Positions 6,983 to 13,376 are shown, counted from the stretch's first letter. The stretch is DNA of 17,066 nt from an uncultured Clostridia bacterium (GCA_934255435.1 CAKQNZ010000028.1:1-17066), one strand, 5' to 3'. Numbers and translations are program-made. The notes: a model not told the origin generated them from the letters alone.

Positions 6983-7779
6983 AATATATAAGAGGGTTCC
7001 TCATGGCATGGGGCTGTTTCTGCAGGATACCGTGTCCCTACAGGAAATGGGACGATGACGACAGGTATGCTATGCTGAGCATGTTCCCGCTGGTGGGTCT
7101 TTTCCTGGGGGTGCTGATATGCATCGCCTGGAAGCTGCTTGTTCTGCTGGGCGCAGGATATATGCTGCGGGGTGGTCTTTTGACTGCACTGTACTTCTGG
7201 ATGACCGGGTACATACATCTTGACGGATTCATGGACTGCAGCGATGCACTGCTTTCAAGGAGACCTATGGAGGAAAAGCAGCGCATACTCAAGGACTCCC
7301 ATGTAGGCGCATTCGCAGTAGTATCCCTTGTGTTTATGGTGCTTGTATTCACAGCAGCCATGTCACAGCTGACAGAGACGTTTTCCCTGCCTGAGGCTGC
7401 AGTGATGTGTGTCATTTTCATGGTGTCCCGTGAGATGGCGGCATATGACGTAATCAACAGGAAACCTATGGCCGAAAGCCAGTACAGAAATCTGTCTTCC
7501 CACAGCGCCAATGAGAAAGGACTGGCAGGGATCGTGGCAGTGAGTGCAGCTGCAGTTGTGTTATTTGTATTTGCTTTCGTTTCATCAGCCGGTCAGCTGA
7601 CGGTGCTGGAGCTTTTCCTTTACATATGGGTGGTGCTGGTGCAGGCTGCCGTATGCAATGTCACGGGCAGGAAACTGCGCAGCGAGCTTGGCGGCATGAG
7701 CGGAGATGTTTCAGGATATATGACAGTCACAGGTGAACTGACAGGTGTGGTACTGATTGCGCTGACGTCAGGGATATGA
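6979..7779 (+). CDS. cobS: Adenosylcobinamide-GDP ribazoletransferase (cobalamin synthase)
   Basis: Integral membrane enzyme joining adenosylcobinamide-GDP and alpha-ribazole (phosphate), the step that attaches the lower ligand. The 266-residue sequence has about six to seven hydrophobic helices and the CobS signature: Y-HLDGFMDCSDALLS (about 79-93; Asp82, Asp86 and Asp89 as probable Mg ligands) and ILKDSHVGAFA (103-113). The N-terminus FLMAWGCFCRIPCP matches the family's FLTRIP-type start. The ATG overlaps the cobU stop. The next gene starts 16 bp after its stop. Length is in the normal range. Confidence 0.95.
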   Translation: MKYIRGFLMAWGCFCRIPCPYRKWDDDDRYAMLSMFPLVGLFLGVLICIAWKLLVLLGAGYMLRGGLLTALYFWMTGYIHLDGFMDCSDALLSRRPMEEKQRILKDSHVGAFAVVSLVFMVLVFTAAMSQLTETFSLPEAAVMCVIFMVSREMAAYDVINRKPMAESQYRNLSSHSANEKGLAGIVAVSAAAVVLFVFAFVSSAGQLTVLELFLYIWVVLVQAAVCNVTGRKLRSELGGMSGDVSGYMTVTGELTGVVLIALTSGI

Positions 7780-7795
7780 CAGATATGGAGCAGAT

Positions 7796-8167
7796 GTGAT
7801 ACTTGTTTACGGAGGTGCATATCAGGGCAAGCTTGAATATGCAAAAGCAAATTTTGATATAAAGGATATATGTGACTGCAGTGGTGGCGATATGCCTGAC
7901 TTTTCGGCAGACGCCGTATACGGTCTGGACGGATTCGTGCTGCAGTGCGCCGGAGAAGGCAGGGAGGCAGCGGACTGTTTCCGCAGCAGCCGCAGGCTCT
8001 GGCAGGATAAGGTACTGATAATGACAGACGTATCGCAGGGACTGGTGCCGATGTCGGCTCTGCAGCGCAGTTTCCGTGAAATGAATGGAAGGCTGATGCT
8101 GTATCTGGCCTCAGAGGCTGAACAGGTCCACAGGGTTTTCTGCGGTATCGGAAAGCGAGTGAAGTGA
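7796..8167 (+). CDS. Short CobU-like protein (second, partial CobU homologue)
   Basis: A 123-residue protein between cobS and cobC. It starts at GTG 7796 with GGAG five bases upstream; the nearby ATG at 7794 is out of frame and stops at once. It keeps a P-loop-like GGAYQGK (6-12) near its start, followed by Leu where Ser/Thr is usual. Its second half aligns with the CobU C-terminus: TDVSQGLVPM matches NEVGxGIVP, followed by LQRSFREMNGRLMLYLASEA, which matches RxFRDxxGRxNQxLAxxAD. The guanylylated His segment between P-loop and DCLT motif is missing, so it cannot be a complete CobU. It may be a partner subunit of the CobU encoded at 6446 or a regulatory relic; conserved spacing and a good ribosome binding site argue against decay. 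Confidence 0.78.
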   Translation: MILVYGGAYQGKLEYAKANFDIKDICDCSGGDMPDFSADAVYGLDGFVLQCAGEGREAADCFRSSRRLWQDKVLIMTDVSQGLVPMSALQRSFREMNGRLMLYLASEAEQVHRVFCGIGKRVK

Positions 8168-8788
8168 ATGAAATCGACTATTTGCCTGATAAGGCACGGG
8201 CTGACTGAGGGCAATCTCAGGAGGCTGTACTACGGAGCAACTGATATACCTCTTTCGGAAACCGGAGTTGCGGAGCTGGGGAAGCTTGCAGCGGCAGGGA
8301 TATATCCGCAGGCAGAGGATGCTGAGTTCTATACGACAGGTATGGTAAGGACCGAGCAGACGCTGCAGCTGATATACGGAACCCGTGAGCACAAGGTACT
8401 GCCGCTGTTGAAGGAGATCGACTTCGGGGATTTTGAAATGAGAAGCTACGAAGAGATGAAGGACGATCCCGTGTATCAGCACTGGATCAGCGATAAGACC
8501 GGCACGCTGCCACCTCCCGGAGGAGAGAGCATAATGCAGTTCAAAGACAGGATAAACGAAGGTTTCGAAGATCTGCTGAAAAGGCATGCGCTGAGGATAC
8601 TGCAGCTGAGGAACAGAGGTCGTGAAGCCATGTCGGTGGTGGTATGTCACGGCGGACCTGTTTCAGCGATACTGGAGCATATTTTCCCTGGGGAAAAAGA
8701 AAATTTTTATCAGTGGATACCTGATCCGGGGCACGGCTACATACTGACGCTGGAGGATCTCGGTATCGTATCGGCAGAAAAATTCTAA
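8168..8788 (+). CDS. cobC: Histidine phosphatase, probable alpha-ribazole phosphatase
   Basis: A 206-residue member of the histidine phosphatase (phosphoglycerate mutase-like) superfamily. The catalytic motif LIRHGLTEGN gives Arg9 and the phosphorylated His10. Other active-site residues are Arg61 in TTGMVRTEQT, Glu83 in LKEIDFGDFE and His161 in VVCHGGPV. Its place at the end of the cobTUS run points to alpha-ribazole-5'-phosphate or cobalamin-5'-phosphate as substrate; sequence alone would not separate it from other small-molecule phosphatases. The ATG follows the stop of the preceding gene directly. An insertion around residues 137-156 (basic, Arg/Leu rich) is slightly longer than usual. Confidence 0.85.
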   Translation: MKSTICLIRHGLTEGNLRRLYYGATDIPLSETGVAELGKLAAAGIYPQAEDAEFYTTGMVRTEQTLQLIYGTREHKVLPLLKEIDFGDFEMRSYEEMKDDPVYQHWISDKTGTLPPPGGESIMQFKDRINEGFEDLLKRHALRILQLRNRGREAMSVVVCHGGPVSAILEHIFPGEKENFYQWIPDPGHGYILTLEDLGIVSAEKF

Positions 8789-8811
8789 AATATATCGGAC
8801 AGGAGGTCGCA

Positions 8812-9729
8812 ATGGATATAAAAAACAAAGTTACAGAACTCATCGGAGGCACGCCGCTTCTGAGACTGGGTAAAATAGAAACGGAGACAGGAGCAGCGGC
8901 ACAGATCGTTGCTAAGGTGGAATCTTTCAATCCTGCAGGCAGCATCAAGGACAGAGTGGGATGCAGGATGATACACGATGCAGTCAAAGAGGGCAGACTC
9001 AAGCCCGGCGGCGTCATCATAGAACCTACCAGCGGCAACACCGGCGTAGGCATCGCCATGACAGCGGCAGCAGAAGGATACAGAGCCATCATGGTAATGC
9101 CGGAGAGCATGAGTCTGGAAAGGCGTACGCTGCTGATGGCGCTGGGCGCCGAGCTGGTGCTGACAGACCGTGACAAGGGCATGCAGGGCAGCGTTGACAA
9201 GGCTGAGGAGCTGGCAAAGGAGATACCAGGCAGCATCATAGCCGGACAGTTTGCCAATCCGTCAAATCCGCAGGCGCACTACGATACTACTGCGCCGGAG
9301 ATCTGGGAGGATACAGACGGCCAGGTGGATATTTTCGTTGCCACATTCGGTACAGGCGGCACAGTGACAGGAACAGGCAGGTTCCTCAAGGAGAAAAATC
9401 CTGATATCAAAGTCATAGCGGTGGAACCGGCTTCATCGCCGCTGCTTTCCGAAGGCAAGGCAGGTCCGCACAAGATACAGGGCATCGGAGCAAACTTCAT
9501 ACCGGAAGTCCTGGATACTTCGGTGATAGACGAGATAATGACTGTTTCCGATGACGATGCGCTGGATATGATGAAAAAGCTGGCGGCTGAGGAAGGCGTC
9601 CTGGCAGGTATATCCTCCGGTGCAGCCGTATACGCCGCAGCTCAGGTGGCTGCACGCAAAGAGAACGCCGGCAAGCGTATCGTCGTGATACTGCCTGATA
9701 CCGGTGAAAGATATCTGAGCATATACTGA
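8812..9729 (+). CDS. cysK: Cysteine synthase (O-acetylserine sulfhydrylase)
   Basis: A PLP enzyme making cysteine from O-acetylserine and sulfide. The 305-residue length is normal. Motifs: GGTPLLRLGK (12-21), NPAGSIKDR with the PLP lysine Lys46, the cofactor phosphate/substrate loop PTSGNTGVG (72-80), GTGGTVTGTGRFLKEKNP, the SSGAA segment near the C-terminus and LPDTGERYLS at the end. AGGAGG lies 6-7 bp before the ATG. It starts 23 bp after cobC with no promoter in the gap, so it is probably read through from the cobalamin operon. No T-box, other leader element or cysE is seen beside it. CysK versus CysM cannot be fully settled, but the motifs favour CysK. Confidence 0.93.
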   Translation: MDIKNKVTELIGGTPLLRLGKIETETGAAAQIVAKVESFNPAGSIKDRVGCRMIHDAVKEGRLKPGGVIIEPTSGNTGVGIAMTAAAEGYRAIMVMPESMSLERRTLLMALGAELVLTDRDKGMQGSVDKAEELAKEIPGSIIAGQFANPSNPQAHYDTTAPEIWEDTDGQVDIFVATFGTGGTVTGTGRFLKEKNPDIKVIAVEPASSPLLSEGKAGPHKIQGIGANFIPEVLDTSVIDEIMTVSDDDALDMMKKLAAEEGVLAGISSGAAVYAAAQVAARKENAGKRIVVILPDTGERYLSIY

Positions 9730-9744
9730 TATATCGAACTTATA

Positions 9745-9778
9745 CAGCCTGGCGATGTCATGCCGGGCTGTGATCTTT
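9745..9778 (+). terminator. Intrinsic terminator after cysK
   Basis: CAGCCTGGC (9745-9753) pairs with GCCGGGCTG (9762-9770), nine pairs including one G-T wobble, with an 8-base loop. TGATCTTTTC follows, so the T-run is modest. It probably ends, or partly ends, the cob-cysK transcript before rnhA. Confidence 0.6.
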
Positions 9779-9793
9779 TCTGAGAGGTAGGAC

Positions 9794-10345
9794 ATGAAAA
9801 ACGACAGGATACTGCGTATATATACTGACGGCGGATGCTCCGGCAACCAGCATGACCACAATCTGGGAGGATGGGGAGCCATCCTTGAATTTGCAGGACA
9901 TACGAAGGAGCTGCATGGCAGCGAATCCGACACTACGAACAACCGCATGGAGATGACAGCGCTGCTGGAGGCACTTCGTGCTGTGAAAAAGGACGGACAG
10001 GTGATACATGCTTTTTCTGACAGCGGATATCTGATGGACTGTTTCCGCAAAAAATGGTACGTCAACTGGCTGAAGAACGGATGGAAGACGGCCGGAAAGA
10101 AACCGGTGGAGAACCAGGATCTGTGGAAAGAGCTGCTGCCTTATACAGAGCGGCACGACATAAGCTTTTTCCGTGTGAAAGGTCATGTGAATCTTGAAAG
10201 TGCGTCGACAGACACAGACAAGCTTTATAAAAAATTCGTCGAATGGAACGGCGATGGATTCACATATGAAGATTTCGTCTATGTGACAGAAAAAAACAAC
10301 CGTGCCGACGAGCTGGCAAACATTGGTATCGATGATATACGGTGA
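9794..10345 (+). CDS. rnhA: Ribonuclease HI
   Basis: Cleaves RNA in RNA:DNA hybrids. The four-acid active site is complete: Asp12 in YTDGGCSGN, Glu53 in NNRMEM, Asp76 in AFSDSGYL and Asp172 in NNRADELAN. At 183 residues it is longer than the usual ~150: between VKGH (128-131) and the last catalytic Asp there is an extra stretch of about 25-30 residues containing STDTDKLYKKFVEWNG, probably a helix-rich flap. GAGAGGTAGG precedes the ATG. It lies 64 bp after cysK, beyond a terminator, and may depend on read-through or an unseen promoter. Confidence 0.93.
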   Translation: MKNDRILRIYTDGGCSGNQHDHNLGGWGAILEFAGHTKELHGSESDTTNNRMEMTALLEALRAVKKDGQVIHAFSDSGYLMDCFRKKWYVNWLKNGWKTAGKKPVENQDLWKELLPYTERHDISFFRVKGHVNLESASTDTDKLYKKFVEWNGDGFTYEDFVYVTEKNNRADELANIGIDDIR

Positions 10346-10376
10346 TCTGCACTGCGGACACGGTGGATTTCAGTTG

Positions 10377-10398
10377 TCATCGTAAATTCGGACGATGA
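10377..10398. other. Small hairpin between converging rnhA and arsR-type genes
   Basis: TCATCGT (10377-10383) and ACGATGA (10392-10398) are perfect 7-bp inverted arms around an 8-base loop in the 68-bp gap between two converging genes. No T-run follows on either strand, so termination is only a weak guess. Confidence 0.3.
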
Positions 10399-10413
10399 GC
10401 CGGCAGGATATAC

Positions 10414-10743
10414 TCAGGAATCCATGTTTTCGAATTTCTTCGTTGCTACGAGATAGTCGTTGAGGACTCCCAGATGGACATAGTAGTACGAAAACCTGTC
10501 AGCTTTCTGGACCTGCACAAGACCTGCATCTCTGAGCTTTTTGACATGCTGTGATATAGTGGCCTGAGAGTAGTCGAAGTGGTTCACAAGATCCTTGTTG
10601 CAGATCTTTTCACGCTTTTTGTTCTGGGCCATGATATATCTGAATATCTTTATCCTGGCAGGATGCGCCAGCGCATCTGATATTTTGGCAATGAGCAGGA
10701 TATCCTTTTCCTGCATTTCATCTATTTCTTTTCTAAGTCTCAT
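10414..10743 (-). CDS. ArsR-family winged-helix transcriptional regulator
   Basis: A 109-residue DNA-binding protein. The fold is recognised by ISDALAHPARIKIFRYIM (about 20-37), the helix-turn-helix CNKDLVNHFDYSQATISQHV (about 48-67; recognition helix around SQATISQHVKKL), and the wing KADRFSYYYV (80-89). No CxC metal site of the classic ArsR/SmtB type is present in the recognition helix; the single Cys48 is isolated, so metal sensing is unlikely and the ligand is unknown. AAGGAG lies about 6 bp before the ATG. It has its own strong promoter (10779-10808), and the neighbouring non-coding element ends with a terminator just upstream of it. Targets are unknown; it is not next to an obvious transporter. 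Confidence 0.85.
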   Translation of the reverse strand: MRLRKEIDEMQEKDILLIAKISDALAHPARIKIFRYIMAQNKKREKICNKDLVNHFDYSQATISQHVKKLRDAGLVQVQKADRFSYYYVHLGVLNDYLVATKKFENMDS

Positions 10744-10778
10744 TGTAACTCCTTACTGAATCATAAATCACAACCTAT

Positions 10779-10808
10779 AGTATACATTAATAAAGAAAAA
10801 CATGTCAA
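10779..10808 (-). promoter_or_regulatory. SigA-type promoter of the ArsR-type regulator
   Basis: Minus strand: -35 TTGACA (10803-10808, perfect), 18-bp spacer, -10 TATACT (10779-10784). Predicted start near 10772, leader of about 30 nt with a good ribosome binding site. Confidence 0.8.
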
Positions 10809-10830
10809 TAATTGTCGGAGGGATTTTCCG

Positions 10831-10868
10831 GTACAAAAGAAAACCGCCCCTGCGGGCGGCTTCCTTTC
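10831..10868 (-). terminator. Intrinsic terminator of non-coding element copy 1
   Basis: On the minus strand GCCGCCC-GCAG-GGGCGG is followed by TTTTCTTTTG. The 6-bp GC stem can extend by about eight A-T, G-C and G-T pairs (AAAGGAAG with the T-run). It ends just before the promoter of the ArsR-type gene and insulates it. Confidence 0.8.
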
Positions 10869-11055
10869 GTCATCATTATTATTTACTATTTGTAGGAGGT
10901 GTGTTCCGAAGAACACAGTTATGAAAGGAAAGGGCTGCATAGTTGTTGGGGATTGAGAAGAAGAAGTGTTGTTTTGATCGGTATGTTATCCGATGCGCAG
11001 CCCTTGATATCCTTTTGTATTACAACTTGGGTCAATCTCTGTTTCCCTTGCTGTG
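10834..11055 (-). ncRNA. Candidate structured small RNA, copy 1
   Basis: Read on the minus strand, in order: a conserved unpaired block; a long-range stem GGGCTGC/GCAGCCC (10997-11003 with 10932-10938) enclosing a small ATCGG/CCGAT hairpin and a C/U/A-rich loop; a 7-bp hairpin (10900-10917) capped by the very stable cUUCGg tetraloop; a CCTCC segment; and an intrinsic terminator (CCGCCC/GGGCGG at 10844-10859) followed by TTTTCTTTT. UUCG and the T-run exist only in this orientation. The 3' end is well supported; the 5' end is a guess placed after a TACTAT -10-like sequence (11061-11066) that lacks a clear -35. I do not recognise the family; it does not look like tRNA, tmRNA, 6S, SRP or RNase P RNA. 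Confidence 0.6.
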
Positions 11056-11167
11056 ACTATATAGTACAATACGAATATGCTGATTTAACGTCACTATTGT
11101 GAAGACTTGTTGAAAGAAATATGTCAGAATGGTGCGTGAGTATCTGCGATGACGGTTAGTTTTCCGT

Positions 11168-11203
11168 ACAAAAGAAAACCGCCCTGTGCGGGCAGCTTCC
11201 TTT
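11168..11203 (-). terminator. Intrinsic terminator of non-coding element copy 2
   Basis: Minus strand CTGCCC-GCACA-GGGCGG (11195-11179) followed by TTTTCTTTTG. One stem position is a G-U wobble on this strand but would be a C-A mismatch on the other, supporting minus-strand transcription. It would also end read-through from the zinc-ribbon gene. Confidence 0.75.
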
Positions 11204-11390
11204 CGTCATCATTATTTACTATTTGTAGGAGGAGTGCTTGCTATGAGCACTGCTGTTGAAAGGAGAGGGCTGCGTAGTTGTTGGGGATTGAGAAGAAGAA
11301 GTGTTGTTTTGAATCGGTATGTTATCCGATGTGCAGCCCTTCGTATCCTTTTGTATTACAACTTGGGTCAATCTCTATTCCCTTGCTGTG
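11169..11390 (-). ncRNA. Candidate structured small RNA, copy 2
   Basis: Same architecture as copy 1 on the minus strand: long-range stem (11333-11339 with 11267-11273), internal ATCGG/CCGAT hairpin, the conserved C/U-rich loop, a second hairpin AGTGCT/AGCACT (11233-11251) and a terminator (11179-11195). The second hairpin differs in sequence from copy 1 but keeps the stem through compensating changes (T-A to A-T and T-A to C-G); the loop changes from UUCG to seven bases. The 5' end is uncertain. It may be processed from the 3' end of the zinc-ribbon mRNA, which runs into it with no terminator between. Confidence 0.58.
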
Positions 11391-11481
11391 GCTATATAGT
11401 ACAATATGAATATGCTGATTTGACGTTACTATTGTGAAGACTTGTTGAAGTATGTATGACAACGGCACTCACATGGCAGGG

Positions 11482-11778
11482 CTACATCCTTGTGAACATA
11501 AGTATTTCCATCATTTCATCCTCTTCGTCTTCGGTCATTGGCTCTTCAAGCTGAGTTCCGCATACAGGGCATATCCGGCTGTCCGCAAAACGGTCCGTGT
11601 AGCAGTGAGGGCAGTACATCCTGTGTTTTCCGGATGTTTCTTCCGACGATCCTTCGTACTCATTCTGGTCCTGATCACAGCGGATTTCTGCGTGTATTTC
11701 GTCGCTGCTTTCTGCAGGGGTCATGCCTTCCTGCTGGCTTTCTTCGCTGCTGCTGAATATATCTCTGATATGTTTCAT
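11482..11778 (-). CDS. Small acidic zinc-ribbon protein of unknown function
   Basis: A 98-residue protein. The start at 11778 is chosen because GGAGG lies 7 bp upstream; the longer frame from 11844 has no ribosome binding site. The N-terminal half is hydrophilic and Glu/Ser rich (SSSEESQQEG, SSEETSG), probably disordered. Residues about 56-76 hold one zinc ribbon, CPHC and CPVCG separated by 11 residues, ending in the acidic tail EDEEDEMMEILMF. No catalytic motif is seen. Such two-knuckle ribbons occur in nucleic-acid or protein-binding factors, so function is not assigned. Its 3' end leads directly into the tandem non-coding element, 32 bp away. Confidence 0.7.
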   Translation of the reverse strand: MKHIRDIFSSSEESQQEGMTPAESSDEIHAEIRCDQDQNEYEGSSEETSGKHRMYCPHCYTDRFADSRICPVCGTQLEEPMTEDEEDEMMEILMFTRM

Positions 11779-11807
11779 TACTGTTCCTCCATTCATTTCA
11801 TAACATA

Positions 11808-11834
11808 GGAAATATCTCCTTTTGAAATATTTCC
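11808..11834 (-). promoter_or_regulatory. Inverted repeat in the leader of the zinc-ribbon gene
   Basis: GGAAATAT (11808-11815) and ATATTTCC (11827-11834) are perfect 8-bp arms with an 11-base loop. On the minus strand the loop contains AAAGGAG, nine bases before an ATG that reads only Met-Leu-stop (11806-11798). It may be an operator or a translational leader structure; no clear promoter is visible in the 225 bp between nagZ and this gene. Confidence 0.35.
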
Positions 11835-11967
11835 GGAGTTTCACCGCTCACATTAGCTCCCTCAGGCTCACTGTTTGTGCGCTGACTTCTTGGTGGTATC
11901 CGGGCAGCGGAAAGTGCAGGCGGTCCTGCAGTACTCGTATCTCAAACCGTTCCTGTGCTGACTTTCT

Positions 11968-11986
11968 TACAGGCAAGGTGCCTGTA
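11968..11986 (-). other. Hairpin downstream of nagZ
   Basis: TACAGGC (11968-11974) and GCCTGTA (11980-11986), perfect 7-bp arms with a 5-base loop, lie 18 bp past the nagZ stop on the minus strand. No T-run follows, so it is at best a weak or factor-dependent terminator or an RNA-stabilising element. Confidence 0.4.
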
Positions 11987-12003
11987 CTTCAGATGTCTGA
12001 CAG

Positions 12004-13173
12004 TCATGCGAGTCCTGCCTGTATCTTCCATACCAGTATCCTGCGGACGGACTGGTCTATCCTGGATTCTGATATGGTGCCGTTGCTGACGGCTTTCAGG
12101 ACTGCTTCATACTGGCTGCTGAAATCTCCGGTGCACAGCATGTCATTTCCTGCCTGTATAGCTGTCACTGCACTGCCTGGGCCGGAGAAATACTCGCTGA
12201 TCGCATCCATGGAAAGGTCGTCTGTGATGATGACTCCTTTGAATTCAAGATCTTCCCTGAGAAGTTTATGGACTGCCTTCGACAGTGATGCCGGTTTGTC
12301 GTCCAGGGCAGTGACAATATTGTGGGAAACCAGCACCGATGGAGCTCCGGCTTCGATTCCGGCCTTGAAAGGCAGCAGATCACATGATTTGAGTTTCTTC
12401 AGGCTCCTGTCATCTGTGGCAAGACCTTTATGTGTATCGGCAGCATCTCCGTATCCTGGAAAATGCTTCAGCGTGCATCCCATGCCATCATCTGTGCAGG
12501 TCCTGACAACGGCTTCTGCAAAATCAGACGTCGTACCGGCGTCCTGTCCCAGGCTCCTGTTGTACATAAAGTCCTCTGTATTTGTGGATATATCGCACAC
12601 TGGGGCAAGGTTAAGGTTTATACCGAGCCCTGAGAGCAGTTCGTTCTTTTCATGAGTTTCTTTCACAATGGCTTCGATGCCTCCTTCCGCATAGAGCTGT
12701 CTCGGAGACTTGAAAGGTATCTTGCGGAATGCAGTGCTGCTGCTGGCTCTGACTACAGTACCGCCTTCCTCGTCCACAGCGATGAAAGGATGTATGTCAG
12801 ATGTTTTGCTGATACTGGATATCTGCAGCTGCAGCTTTTCAGGCGTAGTATCGGTGAAACTCTGACCGAACAGGAGAACGCTGCCAAGGTGATATTTTGT
12901 GACTTCCTTTGGTGAAGGCGTACCGTTATAGAAACAGCCCATGAACATCTGTCCGACTTTTTCTTCAAGGCTCATGGAGCTCAGCAGACGATCAGCTTCT
13001 TGCTGCAGCTTTGTTTCTGCAGATGCAGGGAACGTCTTCTGGCTGCTGTTTTCTTTTTGTCTGGAATCTGATACCACTGCAGCTGTGATGGCTGCTGCTG
13101 CAAGCACAGCAAAAATGATAACTGCGTTTCTGATGTATTTCTTTTTCCTGCGGGATCCTTTGCTGCCTTTCAC
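12004..13173 (-). CDS. nagZ: Membrane-anchored glycoside hydrolase family 3, beta-N-acetylhexosaminidase-like
   Basis: A 389-residue GH3 enzyme that probably removes N-acetylglucosamine from muropeptides or related glycans outside the membrane. A basic start (KGSKGSRRKKK) and one hydrophobic segment (about 15-34) form an N-terminal anchor or uncleaved signal; there is no lipobox Cys. The TIM barrel follows: EEKVGQMFMG, FIAVDEEGGTVVR (130-142), KHFPGYGDAADTHKG (236-250; the Asp-x-His pair Asp246/His248 is the general acid/base of NagZ-type enzymes) and GVIITDDLSMDAI with the nucleophile Asp318. The second beta-sandwich domain of larger GH3 enzymes is absent. The start is GTG at 13173 with GAGGTG upstream. 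It has its own extended -10 promoter. Confidence 0.88.
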   Translation of the reverse strand: MKGSKGSRRKKKYIRNAVIIFAVLAAAAITAAVVSDSRQKENSSQKTFPASAETKLQQEADRLLSSMSLEEKVGQMFMGCFYNGTPSPKEVTKYHLGSVLLFGQSFTDTTPEKLQLQISSISKTSDIHPFIAVDEEGGTVVRASSSTAFRKIPFKSPRQLYAEGGIEAIVKETHEKNELLSGLGINLNLAPVCDISTNTEDFMYNRSLGQDAGTTSDFAEAVVRTCTDDGMGCTLKHFPGYGDAADTHKGLATDDRSLKKLKSCDLLPFKAGIEAGAPSVLVSHNIVTALDDKPASLSKAVHKLLREDLEFKGVIITDDLSMDAISEYFSGPGSAVTAIQAGNDMLCTGDFSSQYEAVLKAVSNGTISESRIDQSVRRILVWKIQAGLA

Positions 13174-13241
13174 CAGTGTTCACCTCGGTTCGTATATGTT
13201 CTGTCTGTATCTTCCGGAAGGTCAAGCGTTTCATATATTCC

Positions 13242-13250
13242 ATTGTATCA
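13242..13250 (-). promoter_or_regulatory. Extended -10 promoter of nagZ
   Basis: On the minus strand TGATACAAT: -10 TACAAT (13242-13247) preceded by an extended TGn. No convincing -35 is present at 16-18 bp. Predicted start near 13235, leader about 60 nt. The 291-bp gap between birA and nagZ otherwise holds only this promoter, the inverted repeat at 13377-13408 and the birA terminator. Confidence 0.55.
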
Positions 13251-13376
13251 CACTCCGGGACCTTTCACATTTATTTTCGGACGCAGACAGCAGTATGATA
13301 CATAGAAATTTCACAGTTTCCAGTGTCCGCTGGATCCTGCGGTCATTCAGACAGAAAGCTGACGCTGGCTGCTGCC

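Larger units (their letters stand above)
10824..11114. repeat. Tandem non-coding element, copy 1
   Basis: First of two direct copies of a unit of about 290 bp, offset by 336 bp, with a 45-bp unrelated spacer between them. Two blocks are identical in both copies: 38 bp (10940-10977 with 11275-11312) and 33 bp (11008-11040 with 11344-11376). Differences elsewhere are single substitutions and 1-3 bp indels, including frame-breaking ones, so no shared protein is encoded. There are no terminal inverted repeats or transposase, so it is not a recognisable insertion sequence. The 738 bp between the ArsR-type gene and the zinc-ribbon gene hold these two copies and the regulator's promoter; I see nothing else there. 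Confidence 0.9.
11160..11449. repeat. Tandem non-coding element, copy 2
   Basis: Second copy of the unit at 10824-11114, in the same orientation. Relative to copy 1 it lacks one G near its left end and three bases of the ATT-rich stretch, gains an A at about 11312 and loses a T near 11378. Its right end lies 32 bp from the end of the zinc-ribbon gene. Where copies differ inside predicted stems, most changes keep the pairing. Confidence 0.9.

Noticed and set aside
8789..8811. T-box or S-box leader before cysK
   Set aside because: The gap is only 23 bp and contains just the ribosome binding site.
10899..11437. Two ORFs on the plus strand (10899-11102 and 11186-11437) with similar stretches such as RSCWGLRRRSVVL
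   Set aside because: Similarity comes from the repeated DNA. Copies differ by frame-shifting indels, starts are not homologous and the RNA structure signals lie on the other strand.
10824..11449. Insertion sequence, MITE or CRISPR-like array
   Set aside because: Only two direct copies of about 290 bp, no terminal inverted repeats, no visible target-site duplication, no short repeat-spacer pattern and no transposase or cas gene.
11779..11844. Longer start for the zinc-ribbon protein at 11844
   Set aside because: No ribosome binding site at suitable distance, while 11778 has GGAGG; the extra residues overlap an inverted repeat.
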